Shown in pieces: positions 7,054 to 14,692 of a stretch of 17,700 nt of DNA (position 1 is the first letter of the stretch; every line of letters starts with the position of its first letter). Location: the NCBI GenBank assembly GCA_900770325.1, contig CAAGKE010000076.1, positions 1 to 17,700 on the forward strand, in the 5' to 3' direction. Below the pieces are notes generated by a model. The model did not search any database. It worked only from the letters and a program-made list of their open reading frames with translations, and was not told the origin of the DNA. The stretch comes from Lachnospiraceae bacterium (GTDB taxonomy: Bacteria > Bacillota > Clostridia > Lachnospirales > Lachnospiraceae). The position numbers and the translations under genes are program-made.

Positions 7054-8085
7054 TTATTTCATCCCTGTTTGATTGGATACTCTGACAAATTCCTCCAGCT
7101 TCTGATAAGCTGCTCCGGAAACGATCAGTTCTCCCGCCAGCTTTACACCTTCCGCCAAAGATGCTGATTTTTCTGCAATATAAAGGGCTGCGCCGGCGTT
7201 AAGCAGTACTATATCCCGTTTCGGTCCCCGCTCTTCTCCTTTCAGAATGGAACGGGTGATACCGGCATTTTCTTCCGGAGTGCCGCCCACCAGATCAGAT
7301 TTCCGACAGCGCTTCAGGCCCAGAGTCTCCGGTGTAACCACATAAGAAGTATATTCTCCCTGATTGATCTCGCAGACGGTGGTGGGAGCGCTCAGGCTCA
7401 GTTCATCCAGCTTATCCTGTCCGTAAACCACCATTCCCCGTTTTACTCCCAGACTGGTCAGTACTCTTGCCAGCGGCTCCACCAGGGATTCATCATAAAC
7501 TCCCAGCAGCTGCATGGAAGGATGCGCCGGATTGGTCAGAGGTCCAAGAATATTGAAAACGGTACGGATACCCAGTTCCTTTCGGATGCCTCCCACATAT
7601 TTCATAGAGGTATGATATTTCTGGGCAAAGAAAAAGCATATTCCCACCTGCTCCAGCAGCCCCACACATTGCTCCGGGGTCAGATTAATATTGACTCCCA
7701 GGGCTTCCAGGCAATCCGCGGTGCCGCATTGGGAAGAAGCCGCCCGGTTGCCGTGCTTTGCCACCTTTACCCCGGCTGCCGCCGTTACCAGCGCTGTCGT
7801 AGTGGAGATATTGAAGCTGTGAGCCCCATCTCCCCCGGTTCCAACAATTTCCAGCACCTCCATATTATGCTCCACCTTCAGCGCATGCTCCCGCATAGCT
7901 GCCGCACAGCCTGAAATCTCACTGATGGTTTCCGCTTTCGTGCTTTTTGTAGACAACGCCGCCAGAAATGCCGCATTCTGCACCTGACTGGTTTCTCCGT
8001 TCATAATCTCGTTCATCACCTGATAAGCCTCTTCATAGGTCAGATCCTGCTTATCCACGATTTTTACAATTGCTTCCTGAATCAT
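7054..8085 (-). CDS. trpD: Anthranilate phosphoribosyltransferase
   Basis: TrpD moves a phosphoribosyl group from PRPP to anthranilate. At 343 residues it is the stand-alone form, not fused to TrpG. The PRPP-binding motif GTGGDGAHSFNIST is at about residues 82-95. KHGNRAASSQCGTADCLEALG follows as the second signature, and KYVGGIRKELGIRTVFNILGPLTNP holds the anthranilate-binding segment. AAGGAGGAG precedes the ATG, and the gap to trpG is 37 nt. The KHGNRAASSQCGTAD variant differs mildly from the more common KHGNRSVSS form and resembles what I recall for clostridial TrpD proteins. Confidence 0.97.
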   Translation of the reverse strand: MIQEAIVKIVDKQDLTYEEAYQVMNEIMNGETSQVQNAAFLAALSTKSTKAETISEISGCAAAMREHALKVEHNMEVLEIVGTGGDGAHSFNISTTTALVTAAAGVKVAKHGNRAASSQCGTADCLEALGVNINLTPEQCVGLLEQVGICFFFAQKYHTSMKYVGGIRKELGIRTVFNILGPLTNPAHPSMQLLGVYDESLVEPLARVLTSLGVKRGMVVYGQDKLDELSLSAPTTVCEINQGEYTSYVVTPETLGLKRCRKSDLVGGTPEENAGITRSILKGEERGPKRDIVLLNAGAALYIAEKSASLAEGVKLAGELIVSGAAYQKLEEFVRVSNQTGMK

Positions 8086-8122
8086 AATGCTCCTCCTTAT
8101 TTATTCCCTGTTCATATCTTTT

Positions 8123-8695
8123 TCATTTTATAATAGAAAACCAGTTTCTTAATATGGTCATTCCGTCCGGTGTCAGAATGGATTCCGGATGGAACTGCAA
8201 ACCATACACGTCATACTCCCGATGCTTTACTGCCATAATCTCATGATCCTCTGTCCTGGCGACTACCCGCAGGCATTCCGGCATGGTATCCTCCACCGCA
8301 GCCAGTGAATGATAACGGGCCACAGGGATCTTTTCCGGCAGTCCCTTAAAAATCGGGCATTCCTGATCCAGCCTTGTAATGGACTGCTTGCCGTGCATCA
8401 GTTCTTTTGCGTAGGAAACCACCGCTCCGTAAGCCTCACAGATGGACTGATGTCCCAGGCACACTCCCAGAATTGGGAAACGGCCTCCCAGCCTTTGCAC
8501 TGTCTCGATGCAGATCCCCGCATCTGCCGGCCTTCCGGGCCCCGGAGAAAGGATGATGCCTCCCGGATTCATTGTTTCTATTTCCTCCACGGTCAATGCA
8601 TCATTTCGCACTACCCGGATATCCGGGTCTATGGAACCCACCAGCTGATACAGGTTATAGGAAAAACTGTCATAATTATCAATCAGTAAGATCAC
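8123..8695 (-). CDS. trpG: Anthranilate synthase component II (glutamine amidotransferase)
   Basis: TrpG is the class I glutamine amidotransferase subunit that feeds ammonia to TrpE. The 190-residue length is normal. The catalytic triad is readable: Cys79 in GVCLGHQSICEAYG, and His169 and Glu171 in YGLQFHPESILT. The oxyanion segment is LSPGPGRPADAG. The start codon is GTG, which overlaps the trpE stop (GTGA), with AGGAGG 7 nt upstream inside trpE, a typical coupled start. In some Firmicutes the same subunit also serves p-aminobenzoate synthesis (PabA role). No pab gene is present in this window, so that dual role is only a possibility. Confidence 0.96.
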   Translation of the reverse strand: MILLIDNYDSFSYNLYQLVGSIDPDIRVVRNDALTVEEIETMNPGGIILSPGPGRPADAGICIETVQRLGGRFPILGVCLGHQSICEAYGAVVSYAKELMHGKQSITRLDQECPIFKGLPEKIPVARYHSLAAVEDTMPECLRVVARTEDHEIMAVKHREYDVYGLQFHPESILTPDGMTILRNWFSIIK

Positions 8696-10155
8696 AGGTC
8701 CGCCTCCTTTGCCAGCTCCAGCGACTTCACCACCGCCGCCGCTTTATTGATACACTCCTGATATTCCTTTTCCGGTACCGAATCCGCCACGATCCCGGCT
8801 CCGCTGCGGACGAATACTTTTCCATTCTTTTTATAGGCGATCCGGATCGCGATGCAGGTATCCAGATTTCCGGTAAAGCTTAAATATCCAATGGCTCCTC
8901 CGTAGATTCCTCTCTTATTGTTCTCCAGATCATTGATCAGCTGACATGCCCGGATCTTCGGCGCTCCGGAAAGCGTACCTGCCGGCAGCACCGCATCAAT
9001 GGCATCCAGCGCTGTTTTATCCTCCCGGATCTCTCCCCGGACTGTGGAACCGATATGCATTACATGGGAATACCTCTCAATACAGTAGGCTTTTTCCACC
9101 TCCACCGTTCCGAAACGGCTGATCTTTCCCAGATCATTTCTTCCCAGATCCACCAGCATGCTGTGTTCTGCCAGTTCCTTGGGATCCGCCAGCAGTTCTT
9201 TCTCCAGCTCCTTATCTTCCTTTTCCGTTTTTCCTCTGGGCCTGGTACCCGCCAGCGGAAAAGTATGAAGTACTCCATCCTCCAGCTTCACCAGCGTCTC
9301 CGGAGAGGCTCCCGCCACCTCCATGTCACTGCTGGAAAAATAAAACATATACGGGGATGGATTGACGGTACGCAATACCCGGTAGGTGTTTAACAGACTG
9401 CCTTCATATCCCGCTTCCAGACGGTTGGAAAGCACGATCTGGAAGATATCACCCTCCATAATGTAATGCTTCGCCTTTTCCACCATTGCGCAGTACTGCT
9501 CCTTATCAAACAGCGCCCGCACCGGTGTGGTCAGCCTGCCCGGATCCTCCCGGCAGGGAATGCCGGTACGGATCAGTTCTGCCATGTGCCTCAGTTCCAG
9601 CACCGCCCTGTTATACTCTGCCTCCATATTCTCCAGAGGCATATTTACGATCAGAATGATTTTCTGCCGGAAATTGTCGAAGGCGATCACCTTATCAAAC
9701 AGCATCAGATCCACATCATGAAAGCCTTCCGTATCCTCCTCATCCAGCTTCAGGGACGGCTCCGCATATTTCAGATAATCATAGGAGAAATATCCCACCA
9801 GTCCTCCGGTAAAGGAGGGCAGATAATCAAATGCGGGACTTTTGTGCTCCTCCACCACCTGACGGATGTATTTTCCCGGTTCCCGTGTCTCCAGTGTCAG
9901 AGACCCCACCTTCATCTTCCCATCCGTACAGGTAATTTCCAATACCGGATCATAGCCCAGGAACGTATAGCGTCCCCATTCCTCATTTCCGGTTACAGAC
10001 TCCAGCATATAACAGTGCCCGGATACATTTTTCAGGATCCTAAGAACCTCAATGGGAGTTTTTATATCGGATAAAATTTCCATACTGACCGGAACGTATC
10101 GGTATCCCCCGTCAGCAGGCAGCTTCCTGATTTCCTCTAAAGACGGACGTATCAT
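8692..10155 (-). CDS. trpE: Anthranilate synthase component I
   Basis: TrpE makes anthranilate from chorismate with ammonia from TrpG, the committed step of tryptophan synthesis. The N-terminal regulatory part has YMLESV, with L51-E52-S53 matching the LLES motif that binds feedback tryptophan. The C-terminal chorismate-binding domain shows FPLAGTRPRG, EHSMLVDLGRNDLG, LPAGTLSGAPKIRA, GGAIGYLSFTGNLDTCIAIR and RSGAGIVADSVPEKEYQE. I chose the ATG at 10155, 10 nt after AGGAG. A TTG directly before it (10158) is 7 nt from the same site and would add one residue. The gene is preceded by a Trp T-box, so control is both at the RNA level and by feedback inhibition. Confidence 0.97.
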   Translation of the reverse strand: MIRPSLEEIRKLPADGGYRYVPVSMEILSDIKTPIEVLRILKNVSGHCYMLESVTGNEEWGRYTFLGYDPVLEITCTDGKMKVGSLTLETREPGKYIRQVVEEHKSPAFDYLPSFTGGLVGYFSYDYLKYAEPSLKLDEEDTEGFHDVDLMLFDKVIAFDNFRQKIILIVNMPLENMEAEYNRAVLELRHMAELIRTGIPCREDPGRLTTPVRALFDKEQYCAMVEKAKHYIMEGDIFQIVLSNRLEAGYEGSLLNTYRVLRTVNPSPYMFYFSSSDMEVAGASPETLVKLEDGVLHTFPLAGTRPRGKTEKEDKELEKELLADPKELAEHSMLVDLGRNDLGKISRFGTVEVEKAYCIERYSHVMHIGSTVRGEIREDKTALDAIDAVLPAGTLSGAPKIRACQLINDLENNKRGIYGGAIGYLSFTGNLDTCIAIRIAYKKNGKVFVRSGAGIVADSVPEKEYQECINKAAAVVKSLELAKEADL

Positions 10156-10158
10156 CAA

Positions 10159-10343
10159 TATTTATCTCCTTTCTCAAGCACCTCTTTGCAGACCGCTCTG
10201 CAGGGTGAGCTTTTTATTTCTTCTTTTTATTTCTGCCTTTTGCCTCTGCCATTTTCAAGAACGCCTCTGGCGTTCTTTTTCCCTTCACATCCTGCCGAAG
10301 GCTTCTTATTTGGGAAAAACAACATATTTTTTATGCAGGAATC
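10159..10343 (-). other. Spacer between the T-box terminator and trpE
   Basis: This 185-nt untranslated stretch is purine-rich on the minus strand. It holds a perfect 9-bp hairpin, AAGAACGCC with GGCGTTCTT around a 3-nt loop, at plus 10257-10277. On the plus strand that hairpin is followed by TTTTT and would resemble a terminator, but I see no plus-strand gene that needs one. A 33-codon open frame inside it lacks a ribosome binding site and family resemblance. AGGAG for trpE is at 10166-10170. Confidence 0.5.
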
Positions 10344-10380
10344 AAAATATCCCTGGCAGAATCTTTTAATTCTGCCAGGG
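10344..10380 (-). terminator. T-box-controlled terminator of the trp leader
   Basis: On the minus strand CCCTGGCAGAAT and ATTCTGCCAGGG form a perfect 12-bp stem around TAAAAG, followed by ATATTTT. The 5' arm begins with CCCTGG, which can instead pair with the AGGG before the T-box TGGC. The terminator and antiterminator are therefore mutually exclusive. Confidence 0.9.
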
Positions 10381-10632
10381 ACGAATCTACAATCCGCGGT
10401 GCCACCCTGTTTTATGGAACATCCATACACTCTGCAGGTACCATCATACCTTCGGCAACTGACGTATGCCCTCACGTCACAGAATACTCGGCATTTCACT
10501 GAAATAACTGCCTTTGACTGTGCCCTCTGCGGCCCATTTGATGAACTGTTTTCCGCCTGTTCTCAGCCTCCAGGCTCTCTGTAGGAGCATAATCACCTTT
10601 ACTTCCGCTTCATCGGTTTCACGCTTTAATCT
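10344..10632 (-). promoter_or_regulatory. tRNA-Trp-sensing T-box leader of the trp operon
   Basis: The T-box core AGGGTGGCACCGCG is present on the minus strand (plus 10395-10408). Its TGGC bulge complements the GCCA end expected for tRNA-Trp. Upstream, stem I has the apical pattern AGAGAGCC...GGCTGAGAACAGGC. GCGG (plus 10605-10608) pairs with CCGC (10529-10532), and GGTGA pairs with TCATC, bounding an internal loop of AAGTAAA opposite AAATGGG. This loop holds the AGTA element and a UGG specifier codon (10534-10536), which reads Trp. Uncharged tRNA-Trp should stabilise the antiterminator and permit trpEGDCFBA transcription. Confidence 0.93.
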
Positions 10633-11285
10633 TCTAAAATATTATCACCCGAATTTTCATTTGTCAAGGTATTTTCGCGTCTTATCCTGTCATTTTCAAT
10701 CCATTCGTCCAGGGTAAGAGGTGTATAATCAGAAAACATACAGAAGCAATTGATCATATGGCAGGGTATGGGCTGCAGTCCTTCCATGCCTCTGACGGGG
10801 CGTCGGGCGCTGCGGGTCATGTTCTGAAACTGATCGATCAGAACTTCGTCATAACTGTTATGCACATGGCCGTACAGCATATAGGTCCTGTCTGAACCAT
10901 CCCGCATCCTGCGATACTGCCCGTTATAACAGAATATGGGATAATGGGAAAGGATCACCTTTCGCTTATTCTCATGCAGTTCCGCATAAGGTTTGATCCA
11001 TTCAAATCGGCTTTTATCGAACTGTTTATCCTTCAGAAAAAGATCATGATTTCCTTCCACCAGAAAAAGCCTGCCGTTTAACTGTTCTACGATTGCATTG
11101 GTGGCTTTTCCTTTTCCCACAGACAGATCCCCCAGGATCACCACCTCGTCCACCGGCCGAACCTTCTGATTCCACTGGCGGATCATATATGCGTTCATCG
11201 CATCTCCATCCTCAAATCCTCTGCAGTCCATATGGATATTCAGACTGTGATGATAAAAATGCAGGTCCGAAATATAATACCTCAT
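10626..11285 (-). CDS. Calcineurin-like metallophosphoesterase
   Basis: A 219-residue protein starting at MRYYISDLHFYHHSL. The metal-binding motifs of the calcineurin-like phosphoesterase superfamily are all present: D7 and H9 (SDLH), D53 (GDLS), N79-H80-D81 (GNHD), H114 (LSHYP) and H140/H142 (YGHVH). It should hydrolyse a phosphomonoester or phosphodiester; the substrate is unknown. Small bacterial relatives act on nucleotides or RNA ends, but nothing here selects among them. The longer frame beginning at 11336 is rejected because its first codons read through a duplicated piece of the pepT 3' end, while GGAAGGAG lies just before the 11285 ATG. The promoter of the trp operon is embedded in its last codons. 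It is probably cotranscribed with pepT. Confidence 0.88.
   Translation of the reverse strand: MRYYISDLHFYHHSLNIHMDCRGFEDGDAMNAYMIRQWNQKVRPVDEVVILGDLSVGKGKATNAIVEQLNGRLFLVEGNHDLFLKDKQFDKSRFEWIKPYAELHENKRKVILSHYPIFCYNGQYRRMRDGSDRTYMLYGHVHNSYDEVLIDQFQNMTRSARRPVRGMEGLQPIPCHMINCFCMFSDYTPLTLDEWIENDRIRRENTLTNENSGDNILED
10639..10667 (-). promoter_or_regulatory. Promoter of the trp operon
   Basis: TTGACA (plus 10662-10667) and TAATAT (plus 10639-10644) are separated by 17 bp on the minus strand, and a TG one base before the -10 makes it an extended -10. Transcription should begin near 10632, directly before the T-box. The promoter lies within the last 14 or so codons of the metallophosphoesterase gene. 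Confidence 0.85.
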
Positions 11286-11301
11286 GATTCTCCTTCCTCT
11301 G

Positions 11302-11383
11302 GCGGCCTCAGATTTCCCGTTCAGCCACATTTCCATGCCTCAGCTTTGCTGCTGTTCACAGCGGCTCAGATCTCCCGTTCTGC
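11302..11383 (-). repeat. Imperfect direct repeat of the pepT 3' end
   Basis: The last codons and stop of pepT (plus 11361-11383, core CTCAGATCTCCCGTTC) recur at 11302-11325 (core CTCAGATTTCCCGTTC). The two copies share about 21 of 24 positions, including the flanking GCGG and GC. The second copy falls just before the ribosome binding site of the metallophosphoesterase gene. The intervening 35 bases hold no gene. A short tandem duplication followed by drift would explain it. Confidence 0.7.
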
Positions 11384-12592
11384 GTATCGTTTTACAATAC
11401 CGTGCATCACCTGCACTGCCGTATCCATCCCTTCCGCGGTAATATGCTCATAAGGGCCGTGGAACGCATAGCCGCCGGTTCCCAGATTGGGGCAGGGCAG
11501 CCCCCGGTAGGAAAGCTGTGCGCCGTCCGTTCCGCCCCGCACCGGGACCTCCTCCGGCTCCAGTCCCAGCTCCCGGATCGCTTCCTTTGCGAAATCGATC
11601 AGATGCATACAGGGCTGCAGTTTTTCCTTCATATTCCGGTACTGCTGCCGGATATCCAGTGTGACAGTTCCCTCTCCGTATTTTTCATTCATGATCTTCT
11701 CGATATGACGCAGCATTTCCTGACGGGCTTCAAAATGAGCGCTGCTGTGATCCCGGATAATGTAATACAGCACTGCTTTTTCCACGTTTCCTTCCATTCC
11801 TGTCAGGTGAAAAAAACCCTCGTACCCTTCCGTATGGGCCGGAGTCTCCGCCGCGGGAAGCAGGCTGTTGATCTCCATGGCCACCAGAGCGGCATTGATC
11901 ATTTTATCCTTTGAATCTCCCGGATGGATATTAACACCTTTTACTGTAAAGCTGGCGCCGCAGGCATTGAAGTTCTCATATTCGATTCCCCGCTCACAGC
12001 CACCGTCCACTGTATAGGCGAACCGGGCTCCGAAAGCAGGAATATCCAGCAGGGCGGCTCCTCCGCCCACCTCTTCATCCGGGGTAAAGCCGATACAGAT
12101 TTTCCCGTGCGGCCGGTCTCCCCTCAGCAGCTCCTCCGCCAGAGTCATGATCTCAGCCACTCCGGCCTTATCATCCGCACCCAGCAGCGTGGTTCCATCT
12201 GTAGTGATCAGAGTTCTGCCGGCCAGCTCCTTCAGATGGGGGAAGGTCCGGGGAGAGAGCACCTTGCCGCTGTTTCCCAGAGCCACTTCTTTTCCGTCAT
12301 ACTCCCGAATCACCTGAGGATTCACGTGCTCCCCGCTAAAATCCGGAGCGGTATCCAGATGGGCAATAAACCCGATGCCGGTTCGCTCCTCATATCCGGG
12401 AGTCGCCGGGATCGTGCCATACACATAGCAATGTTCATCTACCCTGGCGTCTTTGATCCCCAGCGCCTTCATCTCCTCCACCAGTACCTGCGCCAGATCA
12501 AACTGGCGGGCCGTGGTGGGTACCTTATCACTTTCTTCATCACTTGTGGTATAAATTTTCACATAATTCAACAGTCTTTCATATGCCCGCAT
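11366..12592 (-). CDS. pepT: Peptidase T (tripeptide aminopeptidase, M20B)
   Basis: PepT is a cytoplasmic di-zinc aminopeptidase that removes the N-terminal residue from tripeptides. The 408-residue length is standard. Metal ligands and catalytic residues align in number with the well-studied enteric enzyme: H78 and D80 in AHLDTAPD, D140 in GADDKAG, the catalytic glutamate E173 and ligand E174 in PDEEVGGG, D196 in YTVDGG, and H378 in YAFHGPYEH. The PepT-specific N-terminus YERLLNYVKIYTTSDE is also present. AGGAG lies 7 nt before the ATG, and the gap from the alkylation repair gene is 22 nt, implying cotranscription. It could recycle peptides brought in by the opp importer, but they are in separate operons. 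Confidence 0.97.
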   Translation of the reverse strand: MRAYERLLNYVKIYTTSDEESDKVPTTARQFDLAQVLVEEMKALGIKDARVDEHCYVYGTIPATPGYEERTGIGFIAHLDTAPDFSGEHVNPQVIREYDGKEVALGNSGKVLSPRTFPHLKELAGRTLITTDGTTLLGADDKAGVAEIMTLAEELLRGDRPHGKICIGFTPDEEVGGGAALLDIPAFGARFAYTVDGGCERGIEYENFNACGASFTVKGVNIHPGDSKDKMINAALVAMEINSLLPAAETPAHTEGYEGFFHLTGMEGNVEKAVLYYIIRDHSSAHFEARQEMLRHIEKIMNEKYGEGTVTLDIRQQYRNMKEKLQPCMHLIDFAKEAIRELGLEPEEVPVRGGTDGAQLSYRGLPCPNLGTGGYAFHGPYEHITAEGMDTAVQVMHGIVKRYAEREI

Positions 12593-12614
12593 TTCATTTC
12601 TCCTTTTGAAGTAT

Positions 12615-13298
12615 TCACCGCATCTTCAGGGTACGAAGATACTCCTTTTGCTCCCCGCTGATACGATAGCTTTCGATGGCCTTCTGAATCGTCTTATTCT
12701 GAATCCAGGGATCCAGCGTCCGGCTTTCCAGCAGCGGCAGGGCCGCCTCATACTGTTTCACCAGAGCAGTACTCAGATACCAGGCAATCGCAATATTTAT
12801 ATAATATTCCTCCCGGTGGATTCTGGCAACCAGTTCCAGCATTCTCGGGTCAAAATTCTCATCCAGGAAAAACTGCAGCAGCGTCACCAGTCCGAAGCGC
12901 ACCGTATACACATGTTCGCTTTTCACCCACTGCTGCACCTTCTCATATACCTGCATCGGATATTTTTTAAAAATTTTCGGAGAGATCGTATCACAGACCG
13001 CCCAGTTCTCCACAAAAGGCAGGAAATCTTCGATCAGTCCCATCGTCTCTTCATAATCTTCCTTCATTTCACCCAGAATATACCCGTGCAGCGCGTTCTC
13101 CTCATGGTATGTGTGGGGCAGCTCCCGGACAAATTCCTTCCATTCTCCGCTTTTACGCAGCTCCTTCGCATATTTCCGAAGCTGCGGAGTCCGTACTCCG
13201 ATGATACGTTCCTTCTCCGTTCCCGGAATCAGCTTCGCATTAAAATCCCTGTATTTCAGATCCTGCATTTCAAACAAACGGTTTACGATCTGTTCCAT
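12615..13298 (-). CDS. DNA alkylation repair protein, AlkD-like HEAT-repeat glycosylase family
   Basis: A 227-residue, mostly helical protein of the DNA alkylation repair family (AlkC/AlkD type), which excises alkylated bases, chiefly N3- and N7-alkyl purines. Family landmarks are KIIPGTEK-like KLIPGTEKERIIGVRTPQLR near residues 22-41, NWAVCDTISPKIF with W99 and D103, VRFGLVTLLQFF with R134, and AIAWYLSTALVKQ with W173. These residues correspond to the tryptophan, aspartate, arginine and tryptophan lining the DNA pocket of Bacillus AlkD. I chose the ATG at 13298 because AGGAG lies 7 nt upstream; a start at 13325 would add MKIGRRRKG, which is the translated ribosome binding site. Some relatives in this family are non-catalytic DNA binders. 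Confidence 0.88.
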   Translation of the reverse strand: MEQIVNRLFEMQDLKYRDFNAKLIPGTEKERIIGVRTPQLRKYAKELRKSGEWKEFVRELPHTYHEENALHGYILGEMKEDYEETMGLIEDFLPFVENWAVCDTISPKIFKKYPMQVYEKVQQWVKSEHVYTVRFGLVTLLQFFLDENFDPRMLELVARIHREEYYINIAIAWYLSTALVKQYEAALPLLESRTLDPWIQNKTIQKAIESYRISGEQKEYLRTLKMR

Positions 13299-13321
13299 CC
13301 CTTTTCTCCTTCTTCCTATTT

Positions 13322-14692
13322 TCAATTCCGCATCATCCGAAGCAGCTCCTTCAGCTTCGGTACCTTCCCTTTATACATAGCCATGCACCGGTACACTCTT
13401 CCGGCAAACAAAGCAATGATCAGGAAGGCTGCCAGTACCACTGCCAGGGAGCCATATGCCTCCCAGACGGTGATCTGTCCCAGCAGCACCCTGCTTGGCA
13501 CCACCAATACCGCGGAAAAAGGCATCCAGTTCAGCCATCTGGAGGAGGCTGTCATACCACCAAGACCGCCGCCGGAAAGCGTCAACAGAAAGCTTCCGAT
13601 CAGTATCAGCACAAACAGCATATTGGTGGAGGATAATTCTTCCTGTTTTCCCGCAATAGCTCCCCCGATGGCGGCCAGCGCACAGTACAGAAGAAAGCCC
13701 CCCGCCAGATGCAGCAGGGCTGCCAGCAGAGCCGGAGCCGCAAAGCATCCGCCCACTTCCCCCAGTGTTTCCAGAAACTTTATCAAAATCATCTGCGTCT
13801 TCGGATGAACGGATTTTACGGCCAGATAACCTGCCAGAAATCCCCCCGACAGACCGGCCAGCCAGCAGAAGATCTGCAGAATACCCGCCAGCGCCTGAGC
13901 AAGTACCTTTCCCAGCACCATACTGCCGGGACGCACCGACAGAAGCATGGTATCCATCAGTTTTGAGGTTTTCTCTGCCAGTACACTGGTAGAAACTCCC
14001 TGTCCGTAAAACAGAACCAGAAAATATAAGACCATAATATTCATATACGGCAGTACATAGGAAAGAATCTCCCGAAGTATTTCCATTCCCTTCTCCTCCG
14101 TCTGAAGGCTGCGATGACTGGAAACCTCCACCGGTGCTGTAATCTGTGCCAGTTCTTCCGGCTCCAGTCCGCTGCGCTGCATCTGAATATAACTGTAACC
14201 GTCCTTCAGAAACGCTTCCATTCCCTCCAGATCCTCTCCGGTCAGGCCGGAATCTTCCGGCAGTACCAACTTCAGTTTCACAGAAGTCTCTTCCGCCTCC
14301 ACCACCAGAATCATGGCATTTTCCTGTCCCTCTGCCGCTTTGGATGCTTCCTCAAAGCTGCTGCAGATCTCATAGGAAACCTCCGTATAGCCTTCTCTTC
14401 CCAGGAAATTCAGGCTGTTATAATCCACAGGCTGGCCGGGGAGGGAACCATCAGAGGAGGCCAACGCCGCCTGCCCTGTCTCCACCACATAAACCGATGT
14501 GACCGGGTTTTCCTTCTCTTCCTCCCCGCCGCCAAACTTCTCCATACATACCATAAGAAGAAAGGAAATCAAAAAGCACAGAACTGTTCCTCCAATGACA
14601 GCCGGAAGGTATCCTCCCGTCTTAAACCGCTGTATCAAAGTAAACCGGAATACCTTCCCGGTACTATTTTCCCGTTTTTCCTTCTGTCTCAT
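13322..14692 (-). CDS. ABC-2 exporter permease, NatB-like (second copy)
   Basis: A 456-residue membrane protein of the NatB/ABC-2 (COG1668-like) type. It has one N-terminal helix near residues 30-50, a large extracytoplasmic region of about 160 residues, and then about six C-terminal membrane segments. The cytoplasmic coupling segment after the second helix reads VLAEKTSKLMDTMLLSVRPGSMVLGKVLAQALAGILQ. It shares GKVFRF near the N-terminus and EKxSKLxxxxLxSVRP with the permease encoded just upstream, so the pair probably forms a heterodimeric channel driven by the NatA-type ATPase. The substrate is unknown: sodium, a drug or a peptide are all possible. The ATG overlaps the upstream stop (ATGA). 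Confidence 0.85.
   Translation of the reverse strand: MRQKEKRENSTGKVFRFTLIQRFKTGGYLPAVIGGTVLCFLISFLLMVCMEKFGGGEEEKENPVTSVYVVETGQAALASSDGSLPGQPVDYNSLNFLGREGYTEVSYEICSSFEEASKAAEGQENAMILVVEAEETSVKLKLVLPEDSGLTGEDLEGMEAFLKDGYSYIQMQRSGLEPEELAQITAPVEVSSHRSLQTEEKGMEILREILSYVLPYMNIMVLYFLVLFYGQGVSTSVLAEKTSKLMDTMLLSVRPGSMVLGKVLAQALAGILQIFCWLAGLSGGFLAGYLAVKSVHPKTQMILIKFLETLGEVGGCFAAPALLAALLHLAGGFLLYCALAAIGGAIAGKQEELSSTNMLFVLILIGSFLLTLSGGGLGGMTASSRWLNWMPFSAVLVVPSRVLLGQITVWEAYGSLAVVLAAFLIIALFAGRVYRCMAMYKGKVPKLKELLRMMRN

Noticed and set aside
10257..10280. Plus-strand terminator-like hairpin with T run between the T-box and trpE
   Set aside because: The hairpin is real, but no plus-strand gene precedes it, so I do not call it a terminator.
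10227..10499. 90-codon minus-strand frame in the trp leader
   Set aside because: It crosses the T-box antiterminator and terminator; these RNA elements explain the sequence.
12606..13808. 400-codon plus-strand frame
   Set aside because: It lies opposite two well-supported minus-strand genes and crosses their junction.
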